Shown: positions 1 to 8,333 of the stretch, piece after piece
How the letters are laid out: each line of letters opens with the position of its first letter
Position numbering within the stretch: the stretch's first letter is position 1
Source: VXNE01 sp965261535
GTDB lineage: Bacteria > Pseudomonadota > Gammaproteobacteria > Pseudomonadales > Azotimanducaceae
Direction: 5' to 3'
Length of the DNA: 64,000 nt
NCBI GenBank assembly: GCA_965261535.1
Contig: OZ253469.1
Location: forward strand, 992,001 to 1,056,000
Program-made: the position numbers and the translations under genes
The notes under the pieces: generated by a model
What the model saw: the letters and a program-made list of their open reading frames with translations, nothing else
Databases searched by the model: none
Told to the model about the DNA's origin: nothing

Positions 1-101
1 TCGAGGTCGAAAATGATGCCGTCGCAGTCGATGGTCCGCGCTTTCTCCATGGCGCGAGAATTCGTGCCGGGCATGTACAGAACGGAGCGACGCGGAGTCA
101 C
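1..101 (-). CDS. HpcH/HpaI aldolase / citrate lyase beta (CitE)-like protein, 5' part only
   Basis: The complement of the first 101 bases reads as the N-terminus of a CitE/HpcH-type enzyme: a basic stretch, then SVLYMPGTNSRAMEKART and DGIIFDLE, which is the first beta strand of the TIM barrel. Members cleave or form C-C bonds of acyl-CoA or keto acids using a divalent metal. GTG at 101-99 is the likely start, because an in-frame TGA lies only about 27 bases upstream. The gene runs off the left edge, so the catalytic Glu and metal ligands cannot be seen. The family call rests on about 33 residues. Confidence 0.7.
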   Translation of the reverse strand, partial: MTPRRSVLYMPGTNSRAMEKARTIDCDGIIFDL

Positions 102-128
102 GCGGCTGCGAAGCGGATTATCGAACGG

Positions 129-572
129 TCAATGCGGATGGACGTGTTGTTCGATGGAAGAGCGGCTGGAAGGACGGAAGGGCAGTTGCAAGAGCCGCCG
201 CACCTTGACGGTGTTCTCTGCGGTCTTCAATCCGGCGCTCCCTTTGAGACGGCAACTGAAGTTGGACAGCACCGGGATCATGCAGAACGCCGCAGCCACC
301 AGGTATATGGATTCGTGCCGTTGGGCAATCCAGTCGCCACGCAGATGCGGCACCATCTGGAAGAACAGCGCGAAGTAACAGAACATCGCGACAGTCGCGC
401 CTATGGCGCCAACCCACGCGACCGGGTAGGTGACCCGGGACTTCAACGACAATAGCGCAACCAGCGCGCCGTATCCGTAAATGAGCGACCAGGGTACCGA
501 GTTCGATTCGCTCAAATAGCTCAGGGCAAGAACGAACAGCGCCACGCAGATCAACCCATTCACGTATCGCAT
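129..572 (-). CDS. Small hypothetical membrane protein
   Basis: This 147-residue protein has about four hydrophobic segments: residues 5-20, 28-42, 51-74 and 91-105. A basic C-terminal tail of roughly 40 residues follows. The pattern fits a small inner-membrane protein with a cytoplasmic tail. No family motif was recognised. It lies upstream of, and in the same direction as, the partial CitE-like gene, with a 27-base gap, so the two may be cotranscribed. The tail is unusually Arg/Ser rich and could be read-through of an older shorter gene. The hydrophobic periodicity is the main reason to treat it as real. Confidence 0.55.
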   Translation of the reverse strand: MRYVNGLICVALFVLALSYLSESNSVPWSLIYGYGALVALLSLKSRVTYPVAWVGAIGATVAMFCYFALFFQMVPHLRGDWIAQRHESIYLVAAAFCMIPVLSNFSCRLKGSAGLKTAENTVKVRRLLQLPFRPSSRSSIEQHVHPH

Positions 573-690
573 ATGGCTATCTAGTGCCTCACATCAGCGC
601 TCAGGCACAATACTCTTCAAACACGCCGAACTATTCAACCTTTTGTTACGAATGGTGACAAATTCGGGGTTTGGGCGGGACAAACACGGG

Positions 691-1494
691 TTAGGCCGCT
701 GACCGCTCGGCGGCGCTCGCGCGCGCCTTGCGCACGGTATCCCACGCCGCCTTGATCTGCTGTGTGCGCTCGGTGGCGGCCCGCATCATCTCCTCGGGCA
801 GTCCCTTCGACGCGAGCTTGTCCGGATGATGACGCGACATCTGTCGGCGATAGTGACGCTTGATCTCGGCGTCCGAGGCGTCGGGCGACGCGCCGAGAGT
901 CGCGTACGCGTCCTCCAGCGACATTCCCGAATCGGTGCCGGCGGCCGCATGGATGCCCGATGCGATCAGGCATTCGAGTTCCAGGTAGTCCGCCCGCGAC
1001 AACCCGAGCCGCGCCGCAATGTGGAGCAGGATGCGGCCTTCCTCGGCGTGAATTCGGCGGTCGGCGGCGGCCGCCTGAATCTGGATTTCCACGAAGATGC
1101 GGATGAGGTTGGTGGCGCGACCGCACTCGGACCGAAGCTGGTCGAGCACATCGTCAAGGGGGAACTCCGACCGCTTGCCCTCGTCGAAAAGGGCGCGGGC
1201 GGCGGTGCGTTGACGCCCATCGAGACCGAGTTGATCCATCACCTGGTTGGCGAGATCGATCTCCTCCGGCGTCACCCGCCCGTCGGCCTTCGCGACGTGC
1301 CCCATGACGCCGAATACAGCGGCAAAAAAAGCGAGTTGGACGCGCTCCGGGCGCGATCCCCCGGATTCCTCGGCGCCAATCCCGCCAACGGTTCGGCCGA
1401 AGCCGCGACCCATCGCGGCGCCTAGCAGCGCGCCGATGGGACCGCCGAGAAGATACCCGAACGCGCCGCCGAGCAGCAGTCCCCACCAACTCAC
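691..1494 (-). CDS. djlA: Co-chaperone DjlA (TerB + J domain)
   Basis: This is a membrane-anchored DnaJ-like protein that stimulates the ATPase of DnaK and is linked to envelope stress. From the GTG at 1494 the 267-residue product begins with one glycine-rich hydrophobic segment (SWWGLLLGGAFGYLLGG). A helical TerB-like domain follows (FGVMGHVAKADGRVTPEEI; AAADRRIHAEEG), and then a C-terminal J domain with the HPD signature in RHHPDKLASKG. This order and length are those of DjlA. The frame is open further upstream to 1755, but that part is not hydrophobic, does not resemble DjlA and overlaps the divergent gene, so the GTG start is preferred. Confidence 0.86.
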   Translation of the reverse strand: MSWWGLLLGGAFGYLLGGPIGALLGAAMGRGFGRTVGGIGAEESGGSRPERVQLAFFAAVFGVMGHVAKADGRVTPEEIDLANQVMDQLGLDGRQRTAARALFDEGKRSEFPLDDVLDQLRSECGRATNLIRIFVEIQIQAAAADRRIHAEEGRILLHIAARLGLSRADYLELECLIASGIHAAAGTDSGMSLEDAYATLGASPDASDAEIKRHYRRQMSRHHPDKLASKGLPEEMMRAATERTQQIKAAWDTVRKARASAAERSAA

Positions 1495-1595
1495 AGAATC
1501 ATCCTCGCGAAGCCCGACACACCCGTTTATCGGTAGACATCCGCATCGTACACTAGCGCACGACTGCAATACGCATGGCAAGGGGAGAGCGAAAC

Positions 1596-2471
1596 GTGGC
1601 ATTCGGCGGCATCGAGCAAGCGAAATTCGGGGTTTCGATATTCCCGACAGACTACGCGATTCAACCGGTGGAACTGGCGCGGGAGGTGGAAGCGCGCGGT
1701 CTGGACAGCCTGTTTTTTCCCGAGCACACGCACATTCCCGCAAGCCGGCTGACACCGTTTCCCGGCGGCGGCGACCTGCCGCAGCAGTATTGGCGCGCGC
1801 ACGATCCCTTCGTCGCCCTCGGCGCCTGCGCCGCCGTGACGGAGCACATTTCGCTCGGCACCGGCATCTGCCTCGTGATCGAGCGCGATCCGATCACCCT
1901 GGCGAAGGAGATCGCATCGCTCGACGGGATATCGGGCGGACGCGTGATCCTCGGTATCGGCGCCGGATGGAACCGCGAGGAAATGGAAAACCATGGCGCC
2001 ATCTACAAGGATCGATGGAAGATCACCCGCGAGAAAGTGCTGGCGATGCGCGCCATCTGGACCGAGGACGAAGCGGAGTACCACGGCGAGTTCGTCGATT
2101 TCGATCCGATCTGGTCGTGGCCGAAGCCCGTTCAGTCCGGCGGACCTCCGATCTGGATAGGCGCAAACTCAAGATGGGTTTTCGATCGCGTGGCGGAGTA
2201 CGCGGACGGCTGGATGCCCATCGGGGGACCGGGGTCCGGCAACATGGAGCGTCTCGCCAGGGCAATGCAGGCGAGGGGCCGAGACATGGCGGACCTCGAC
2301 CTCGCCCTGTTCGGCGCACCCATGGACGCCGCGCAATGCGCGGGGCGCATGGAACAGGGATTCGAACACCTCGTCTTCGGCCTGCCGCCGGCGAACGCGG
2401 ACACGGTATTGCCGCTACTTGACCGAATTGTCGAGGTCGTCGCCGCGGTCCGTGGCACCGCTTGTCCGTGA
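1596..2471 (+). CDS. LLM-class (luciferase-like) flavin oxidoreductase
   Basis: This is a TIM-barrel flavin-dependent oxidoreductase of the bacterial luciferase-like family, of the kind often called F420-dependent. Recognisable segments are FGVSIFPTDYA at the N-terminus, LDSLFFPEHTHIP, LGTGICLVIERDP, SLDGISGGRVILGIGAGWN (the typical GGR..LG.G.GW block) and PPIWIGANS. At about 291 residues it has the usual length. The GTG at 1596 is chosen because AGGGGAGA lies about 7 bases upstream; an ATG at 1575 is also in frame. The substrate is unknown. Whether the cofactor is F420 or FMN cannot be told from the sequence; FMN is more likely if the host lacks F420 synthesis. Confidence 0.85.
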   Translation: MAFGGIEQAKFGVSIFPTDYAIQPVELAREVEARGLDSLFFPEHTHIPASRLTPFPGGGDLPQQYWRAHDPFVALGACAAVTEHISLGTGICLVIERDPITLAKEIASLDGISGGRVILGIGAGWNREEMENHGAIYKDRWKITREKVLAMRAIWTEDEAEYHGEFVDFDPIWSWPKPVQSGGPPIWIGANSRWVFDRVAEYADGWMPIGGPGSGNMERLARAMQARGRDMADLDLALFGAPMDAAQCAGRMEQGFEHLVFGLPPANADTVLPLLDRIVEVVAAVRGTACP

Positions 2472-2481
2472 CGTGACGAGA

Positions 2482-3036
2482 TCAGGTCAGACGATCAAGT
2501 AGCGTCCGATGATCGGGCGTGAGCGGCAACGACCCCGCTTGCCGCCGCGCGACCGGCGACATCTTCGCCCATGTGCGCTTCAGGATGCGCGCGACCTGCG
2601 CCGCGTCGCGTCCTTCAGCAAACCGAGCAAGTTCCGATTCCAGGAAGACAAGACATGCGCAGTCCTCGAGCGCCTGCGCCTCCGGGTCCCGATCGAGTCC
2701 GCGCTTCTGCATCAACGCGCCCACGCGCTCGACCCTTGCCTGGCCTACCCCGCACGACGCGAGCAGGCCGCCAACGGCTTGCGCCTGTCGCCGCGCCGCT
2801 TCGCGCCGCCACCGCAGGTATCCCTCGCGACCCAGGGGAAAGTCCTCGCGCGGATAACGCCATCGCTCGAAATGCTGCGCGCGGACGGCTATCTTGAGGT
2901 CTTCGGACGGCGCCTCGGCGAGCAAGCCTAGCCACGCGGCCATGCGCTCTGCATAATCCAACTCACGCCCCGCAGGGTCATCCGCGTGGCGACGATCAAT
3001 GGCGGCGATGACTTCGGCAAACGTGCGGCTTTCCAT
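2482..3036 (-). CDS. DUF4202 family protein
   Basis: A 184-residue protein starting MESRTFAEVIAAIDRRHADD matches the DUF4202 family in its landmarks: ELDYAERMAAWL, then LKIAVRAQHFERWRYPREDFP, then a Cys-containing LEDCACLVFLE block. The biochemical function is not known. It is probably a soluble, largely helical cytosolic protein, possibly metal binding because of conserved His and Cys. The reading frame is open upstream to 3738, but that extension lies opposite the flavodoxin gene and looks non-coding. The ATG at 3036 and the GTG of the divergent flavodoxin gene are only 3 bases apart, so their promoters must lie inside each other's coding regions. Confidence 0.8.
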   Translation of the reverse strand: MESRTFAEVIAAIDRRHADDPAGRELDYAERMAAWLGLLAEAPSEDLKIAVRAQHFERWRYPREDFPLGREGYLRWRREAARRQAQAVGGLLASCGVGQARVERVGALMQKRGLDRDPEAQALEDCACLVFLESELARFAEGRDAAQVARILKRTWAKMSPVARRQAGSLPLTPDHRTLLDRLT

Positions 3037-3039
3037 AGG

Positions 3040-3507
3040 GTGAACCCCAAGCACCTGCTCATCGTATACCACTCGCAACGCGGCAGCACCGCGCGCATGG
3101 CCCAGGCCGCCTTCGACGGCGCGACCGACTCCGCGATCGAAAACGTCGAAACCAGACTGATGCGCGCCGCCGACGCCCAGGCGGAGGACCTGCTCTGGGC
3201 GCAAGGTCTGCTCATCGGCACGCCCGAGAACTTCGGCTACATGTCGGGGGGCATGAAGGACTTCTTCGACCGCACGTTCTACCCGGTCGAGGGCAAGATC
3301 CAGCCGCTGCCCTATGCGATCTTCATCAGCGCCGAGAATGACGGAACCGGCGCTTTGAGGGCGATACATCGTATCGCCACGGGTTATCCATTCAACGAGG
3401 TAGCCGAACCTGTGATCGCAAAGGGGGATCTGACCGAGACCCACCTCGCGCGGTGCCGCGAACTGGGCATGACATTGGCAGCCGGGCTCGACATAGGAAT
3501 ATTCTAG
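3040..3507 (+). CDS. Flavodoxin-fold protein / NAD(P)H-quinone-type reductase
   Basis: This is a 155-residue flavodoxin-like protein. LLIVYHSQRGSTARMAQAA is the phosphate-binding first strand and loop of flavodoxins, and GLLIGTPENFGYMSGGMKDFFDRTF is the characteristic second FMN-contacting region. Members carry FMN and transfer electrons or reduce quinones. GTG at 3040 is preferred because the flavodoxin strand starts within four residues of it; ATG 2986 is in frame but would add 18 unrelated residues. Physiological partners are not evident. Confidence 0.75.
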   Translation: MNPKHLLIVYHSQRGSTARMAQAAFDGATDSAIENVETRLMRAADAQAEDLLWAQGLLIGTPENFGYMSGGMKDFFDRTFYPVEGKIQPLPYAIFISAENDGTGALRAIHRIATGYPFNEVAEPVIAKGDLTETHLARCRELGMTLAAGLDIGIF

Positions 3508-3510
3508 CGC

Positions 3511-3566
3511 CACAAAAGCCGTCGCACCCGAAGGGGTGCGCCGTATTTTGCCCCCACCCAAGCCCG
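3511..3566 (-). repeat. Dispersed intergenic repeat, copy A
   Basis: Immediately after the flavodoxin stop, the complement begins CGGGCTTGGG and continues through GGGGGCAAAATACGGCGCACCC to GCGACGGC. A near copy lies at 37583-37634 after hicA, differing at scattered positions and in a short central gap. Copy A contains a perfect 7-base hairpin (3523-3540, CGCACCC/GGGTGCG, loop GAAG) that may act in termination. A much weaker resemblance is seen at 666-690 after djlA. Confidence 0.5.
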
Positions 3567-4098
3567 ACTGTTTCATCCCGCCCGCCCGACCCGTCATCCT
3601 GTCTGCTAGAACCACTTGCGCTGTTCTGAGAGCCGCTGAAACAAAGGGCTTGCGGGCGGTGGATTTTTTCTTTACCCCAAGAAACGCGGCATTTCGGACG
3701 TTTTCCGACTTCACGGGCCTTGAATCCGAGATTTCCACCCCAACGCCCCGTGCTTACCCCAAGCCGTCGAAGTAGGAACGATTCGCATTTAGACACCGTG
3801 AAGACCCCATAACGACCAGTTTGACCATCTGTCGCGCCCCCGCACGCCTCGCCGAGCCTCTGATTGCTGGGCAACCAGCCGCAATCCGGCCGGGTCCGGC
3901 GAAAAACCCTACAGCGCAAGTGCCTCTGCTAGGCCGGATATTTCACCAAGCCGCTTGTCGAGACAACATATGCCATTTGTTTTCAATCGCGTGCGTCGGT
4001 TTTTTCGGAAATCCCGCCGGATACAAACTGCGCTGGCCGCGCCCTCGCACGGTGGGGTCGGGCCACGGGTGGAGCCAAAGGCACCGCCTGTGGGGCAC
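3567..4098. other. Non-coding stretch with no recognisable gene
   Basis: These bases lie between the flavodoxin gene and the 3' end of the histidine kinase operon. The short open frames here have no family resemblance, and no RNA gene was recognised. The only structured parts are the repeat to the left and the palindrome to the right (4099-4181). Confidence 0.5.
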
Positions 4099-4181
4099 TT
4101 TTGCCCGCATGCGTGCACGTGTTCGCTCCACCATAAGGCGTGGCTATGCTTCCGCTCGCGAGCACACGCACGCGGGCAAAA
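4099..4181 (-). terminator. Large imperfect palindrome downstream of the histidine kinase gene
   Basis: The left arm (4099-4127, TTTTGCCCGCATGCGTGCAC...) is complementary to the right arm (4157-4181, ...ACGCACGCGGGCAAAA), with a few mismatches and a small bulge. The loop region contains a second small stem (CCAC/GTGG). Arms of about 25 bases ending in A/T runs, 40 bases beyond the stop of the minus-strand operon, suggest a bidirectional terminator or mRNA 3' stabiliser. It could instead be a REP-like element. Confidence 0.5.
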
Positions 4182-4220
4182 TCCTGCGCGATCATCGCGG
4201 CCCTTAATGAAATATCCGGG

Positions 4221-6386
4221 CTAGTTGGCGACGCCGCGTTCCGGTTCGGACTCCTCGTCCGGTTCTTCCAGGACCGGCGGAGCGTGAGGAAGGTCGATGA
4301 TCATCTCCGTGAAACTTCCCGCCTCGGATTCGACGCGGATCGTGCCGCCGTGTTGCCGCACGATATCACTGGAGATCGCAAGACCGAGCCCATTGCCCTT
4401 ATCCGTGGGCTTGGTGGTAAAGAACGGATTGAATATCTTGTCGATGACCTCCTTCGGCATACCCGTCCCGTTGTCGCGCACGCGAATCTCGACCGTTTCC
4501 TCCATGCGCCGGGTCGACACGGCGAGGATCGGTTTGTAGTCGTCTTCGGATGCCATGCGCCGCTCATTCGTGGCGTCGCAGGCATTGCCCACCATGTTCA
4601 GGAATACCCGGCCAAGGTCCTGGGGAACGACATCGATTTCGCCGGCATCGGAGTCGAAATCCTCCTGGATATCGAGCTGAAAGTTCGAATCGTTGGCTCT
4701 CGCGCTGTGGAAAGCGAGGCGGACGTGCTCTTCCAGCAGGCTGTTGATATCCGTCGGCTGCCGCCCGCCGGAACTTCGCCCCATCCGCAACATATCGCGC
4801 ACGATCCGGTCCGCCCGATCACCGTGACTGCGGATGCGCTCAAGGTTCTCCGTGAGGTCCTGGCATATTTCGTCGATCAACGCGCGCTGTTCTGGGTCCA
4901 TCGACTCGCGGATCTCGTCAAGAGTTTCCCGCAACTCCTCGATCAGTTCGCTCGACGCCTCGGCGAAGTTCTTGACGAAATTCAACGGGTTCTTGATTTC
5001 GTGGGCCACGCCGGCAGTCAGTTCGCCCAGCTCCGCCAACTTCTGCGAGGCGATGATCTGATCCTGCGCCTCGCGCAAATCGGACAGAGCCTTTTCGATG
5101 GCCTCGTTCTTCTCGCCCAGCTCTTCCGCCAGCTTCTCCACCAGGTTCAACCGTTGAACCTCCAGGGCGTGGCGGCGAAAGACTTCGAGCGCATCGGCCA
5201 TTTCGGCCACTTCGTCGTGCCCGGTGATGTCGACTTCCGCTTCCAGATCGCCGTCCGCCATGCGCCGCATACTGTTGGACAGGCGGTCGATGCGGCGCAA
5301 TATGACGCCGCCCACAAACAACCAGGCGATCAACAAGGCGCCGACGATGCTGACGACGTTGAGACCCAACAGCAGGTGGCGACCGGTGAGGATCGCTTGC
5401 GTGGACGCGCTGGTCGCCTCGTCGACACTCGCGCGCGCCGTGGCGACATAACTCTCGACGTCAGCAACCAGGTCGATTTCCAGGTCGTGATTGCGCTTCT
5501 CCAGTGCGCGTTGTCGGTCGACAAGCCGCAATGCCGATGTCCGCACATTGAAGCCGCCCTCCTGCCCCACTCCCAGTTCCGCGAGCCGCGCGAACAGTGG
5601 CGCAACGGCTTCTCCAGCGGAAGAACCCGCAAGTGCCGCCAGGCTCCGTTCGATACCTCCAATCGCGGCTTCAAAGCGCTCGCGCAACGGTTCGATCAGG
5701 GGCGAATCAGACATGTTGAAGGCGCTCGCCAATAGCTGTGTCGCGATGCTGGCTTCGCGCCGCAATGAAGCCAGGTGCCGATAGCGATCAAACTCCGCCG
5801 TGGAGAAATGTTGCTCACGGGGTACCCGCGGCTCGTTGAGATCACGATAGCCGGTCATCGCGTAGAACAATTGGTCATCGATCGCCGTCGTCAGAACGAC
5901 GGCCAACCGGTTCTCCAGCGCCGCCAGTTCCGAGCGCACCGCTTCGCTACGCTCCGCGAAGTCAAAACCAGCCTGTACGGACTCCTTGATCGCCTCCGTA
6001 TTGGCAATGAGTTCCACGCCGTGCTCACGAATCCGTTCATAGGTTTCGCCCTTGTCGCGCAACTCCGCCAACAACAAATCGAAGGCATCCCGTTCGGCGT
6101 CCACTCGCGCGGCGACATCCGCGAACGACCGGGCGTCGGCGGCGGTCAGCCGCGGCGCCGCGGCGACCAGGGCGCCGCTTTGCTGCACCACCGCGAACGC
6201 CGCCTCCATCTCCGGCACGCTGTATTCGTTCACCCGGCTCTGCAGGTTTCCGACGCGGTTGAAGGCAAACCAGCCCACCAGGCTGGCGAATGCGGTGAAG
6301 GCGACCGCAAAGCCGATACCGGCATAGAGTCGGACCGAAATGCGGCGGCTGGCCAGCAGCAGGCGACCCAGATTCTCGCGGATCAC
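4221..6386 (-). CDS. Membrane sensor histidine kinase with HAMP domain
   Basis: This is a 721-residue two-component sensor kinase. TM1 is at about 20-42, a large periplasmic sensor region with helical character spans about 43-335, and TM2 is at about 338-363. A HAMP domain (about 362-415) and a coiled linker (about 415-450) follow. The HisKA H-box is VAHEIKNPLNF (His462), followed by a long helical insert. The HATPase domain has N-box NMVGNACDA, G1 DNGTGM and G2 GNGLGLAIS. The start is a GTG whose GTGA overlaps the stop of the preceding binding-protein gene, so translation is probably coupled. The binding protein is therefore the likely ligand-sensing partner. The receiver/PP2C protein of the same cluster is the obvious candidate output. 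Confidence 0.9.
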   Translation of the reverse strand: MIRENLGRLLLASRRISVRLYAGIGFAVAFTAFASLVGWFAFNRVGNLQSRVNEYSVPEMEAAFAVVQQSGALVAAAPRLTAADARSFADVAARVDAERDAFDLLLAELRDKGETYERIREHGVELIANTEAIKESVQAGFDFAERSEAVRSELAALENRLAVVLTTAIDDQLFYAMTGYRDLNEPRVPREQHFSTAEFDRYRHLASLRREASIATQLLASAFNMSDSPLIEPLRERFEAAIGGIERSLAALAGSSAGEAVAPLFARLAELGVGQEGGFNVRTSALRLVDRQRALEKRNHDLEIDLVADVESYVATARASVDEATSASTQAILTGRHLLLGLNVVSIVGALLIAWLFVGGVILRRIDRLSNSMRRMADGDLEAEVDITGHDEVAEMADALEVFRRHALEVQRLNLVEKLAEELGEKNEAIEKALSDLREAQDQIIASQKLAELGELTAGVAHEIKNPLNFVKNFAEASSELIEELRETLDEIRESMDPEQRALIDEICQDLTENLERIRSHGDRADRIVRDMLRMGRSSGGRQPTDINSLLEEHVRLAFHSARANDSNFQLDIQEDFDSDAGEIDVVPQDLGRVFLNMVGNACDATNERRMASEDDYKPILAVSTRRMEETVEIRVRDNGTGMPKEVIDKIFNPFFTTKPTDKGNGLGLAISSDIVRQHGGTIRVESEAGSFTEMIIDLPHAPPVLEEPDEESEPERGVAN

Positions 6387-7630
6387 CGGATTAGACCCTT
6401 GAGCGAATCTACTTCGCGGTAGCGACCGCCGGCGTCGATCATGGTGAGAAATACCACATCGGATCCCTGGTTGTCGTTCTCGCCGTAGCGCAATTCGAAG
6501 CCGTCCAGGTCAATCGGTTCGGCATCGCGCAACACGTCGAGGAATGCGCTCCTGGTCACTTCTTCGCCGCACCGCCGAAGAGCGGCGATCGCCAGGCGTC
6601 CCGCCAGATATCCCTCGAAAGACACAAAGCCGGGCGCCGCGTACGCCTCGTGGGCGGTCAGCGCTCGCGCATATTTGACCACCACCGGCGGCGCTCCGCC
6701 GGTCGGGAAAGGCACCACCTGCATGACGATCACGCCCGCGCCGCTTTTGCCGAGTTCGTTCGCCAGAGCGTTGCTGCCAACGAAGGATATCGTCACAAAC
6801 ACGGGATCGAAGCCCGTATGCCGCGCCCACTTGATGAACGCGGCGACGGGCTGGTACGCCCCCACGAGGATCACCGCGCCCGGATCGCTCTTTCGGATGT
6901 CCATCAAGCCCGTCTTCACCGCGGTTGTGTTCCGGGAATATACGCCGGTGGAGACGGGCTCCATGTTGCGCCGCGCAAGGGCCGCCCGAACTCCTCGATA
7001 GCCAGCTCGCCCAAAGGAATCGTCCTGATACATGACGGAGATGCGATCAATGCCGAGATCACGGATCAACCGCTCCACCATCTCTTCGGTTTCCTGATCG
7101 TACGATGCCCGCAGGTTGATGACGTTGCCAAACTCCGGATCGCGCAGAAAGGCTGCACCGGTAAACGGCGCAACGTAGGGGATGCCCGCTGCCGCGGCCA
7201 CCGGCGCCGCCGAACGTGACGTCGGCGTGCCGACGGCCCCGATCAAGGCAAAGACCCCGTGCTCCCCGATAAGCCGCTGCGTGTTGACGACTGCCGTCTC
7301 CGGTTCGTACGCATCGTCGAGGGTAACGAGATCCAGTCGCCGACCATGCACCCCACCGCCTCGGTTCGCCTCGGCGAAAGCGGCTGTGATACCGAGGCGC
7401 ATGTGCGTGCCGAGTTCGGCGGCGGGACCGCTGAACGCCGCAGACTGTCCGAACAGGATACGGTCTTCGGTCACGCCCGTTGTCGGAGTGTCGACCTCGG
7501 CCGCGCGTGCTCCCGCAGGGTGTTCCGGCATGCCCCCTTGCTGCGCGCTCGCCGACAGGGAAGCCGCCATCAGCGCTCCAGCCATCGCCAGACCACCCAT
7601 TCGCCGACTCGGCACGGTCGAAAAAAGCAT
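6383..7630 (-). CDS. Periplasmic branched-chain amino-acid-type (LivK-like) binding protein
   Basis: This is a type I periplasmic ligand-binding protein (Peripla_BP_6). After a signal peptide ending near SASAQ come ILFGQSAAFSGPAAELG, the GGGVHGRRLDLVTLDDAY block, FALIGAVGTPTSRSAAPVA and YQDDSFGRAGY, all typical of ABC-type leucine/amide binding proteins. ATG 7630 puts the hydrophobic core right after a short basic n-region; ATG 7696 is in frame but adds 22 residues. No permease or ATPase genes adjoin it. Instead its 3' end overlaps the histidine kinase start by 4 bases. It is therefore more likely a soluble sensor subunit than an importer component. The ligand is unknown. Confidence 0.85.
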   Translation of the reverse strand: MLFSTVPSRRMGGLAMAGALMAASLSASAQQGGMPEHPAGARAAEVDTPTTGVTEDRILFGQSAAFSGPAAELGTHMRLGITAAFAEANRGGGVHGRRLDLVTLDDAYEPETAVVNTQRLIGEHGVFALIGAVGTPTSRSAAPVAAAAGIPYVAPFTGAAFLRDPEFGNVINLRASYDQETEEMVERLIRDLGIDRISVMYQDDSFGRAGYRGVRAALARRNMEPVSTGVYSRNTTAVKTGLMDIRKSDPGAVILVGAYQPVAAFIKWARHTGFDPVFVTISFVGSNALANELGKSGAGVIVMQVVPFPTGGAPPVVVKYARALTAHEAYAAPGFVSFEGYLAGRLAIAALRRCGEEVTRSAFLDVLRDAEPIDLDGFELRYGENDNQGSDVVFLTMIDAGGRYREVDSLKGLIR

Positions 7631-7800
7631 GCGGACTGCGCCGCTCCACCGATCAGCCGGCGCCTGCGGCATCCCGCTGACGGGAGTTACTTTCATGGAA
7701 CAACCGTGTTCCGGGAGCGCCAGCGACCGGAGACGGTTGTTCCAGGGTCGACGAACTGGGCCGAGCCAGGAGCCTTCAGCAGAGCCTTCAGCCGGGGAGC

Positions 7801-7821
7801 GCGAGGGGGGATACCCCTCGC
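7801..7821. terminator. Hairpin between the RsbW-like and binding-protein genes
   Basis: A perfect inverted repeat, GCGAGGGG / CCCCTCGC with a 5-base loop, lies in the 230-base gap of the minus-strand cluster. A short direct duplication (AGCCTTCAGC, twice) is beside it at 7770-7792. There is no U-run, so it may be an attenuator or processing site dividing the operon into two expression levels. Confidence 0.35.
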
Positions 7822-7862
7822 AAGAAGAAACCGAGGCCCCAGGCGTCGGCTGTGGGGCACTC

Positions 7863-8333
7863 TCATCCCGTACTTCGCTTTGTCAGCGTCAAGCGATTGC
7901 GGTCGTTTTCGCGCCGGTACTCCAAATGATCCATCAGCGTCTTCACGAAATAGACCCCCAAGCCCCCGATACTGCGCGCCTCAAGCTTAGCCTCCACATC
8001 CGGCTGTGCGGCTTCCTGCAGCGGGTCGAACGGCTGGCCGCCGTCGATAATATCGATCACAACGCCATCGCAATCCGATTTCAGCCTCACCTCGAATTCA
8101 TGCGGCTCGCCATCGTCGTAGGCGTAGCTGATGACGTTCATCACGACTTCCTCCAGCGCCAACTTGATGTGATAGGACATCTGCTCGGACCATTGCTCCG
8201 CCCGGCCGAAGTCGTCAACCGCGCGGTCCAGCCGGGCCATCTCGTCCGTGTTGTTGAGAAGACGGAACGTCGCCCTTGCGCCGCCGTCGTCCCGTTCTTC
8301 CCGATCCTGGACGATGGTTTCGTCGCGACTCAC
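7863..8333 (-). CDS. RsbW-like anti-sigma factor serine kinase (HATPase_c)
   Basis: This is a small GHKL ATPase of the RsbW/SpoIIAB type, about 156 residues. Visible ATP-site motifs are ALEEVVMNVISYAY (N-box), DIIDGGQPFDP (G1) and SIGGLGVYFVKTLMD (G2). These proteins bind either a sigma factor or an STAS anti-anti-sigma protein and phosphorylate the latter. The GTG at 8333 is chosen because GTGA overlaps the stop codon of the upstream phosphatase gene by 4 bases, and the frame upstream of it is inside that gene. No STAS protein or sigma factor gene is present nearby, so its binding target must be encoded elsewhere, or it works by another route. Confidence 0.85.
   Translation of the reverse strand: MSRDETIVQDREERDDGGARATFRLLNNTDEMARLDRAVDDFGRAEQWSEQMSYHIKLALEEVVMNVISYAYDDGEPHEFEVRLKSDCDGVVIDIIDGGQPFDPLQEAAQPDVEAKLEARSIGGLGVYFVKTLMDHLEYRRENDRNRLTLTKRSTG

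Noticed and set aside
3040..3738. Upstream extension of the DUF4202 frame to 418 residues
   Set aside because: The extension is opposite the flavodoxin gene and lacks similarity; MESRTFAEV at 3036 is the family start.
4140..5735. A 531-residue open frame on the plus strand
   Set aside because: It is antisense to the histidine kinase, whose H, N, G1 and G2 boxes are intact on the minus strand.
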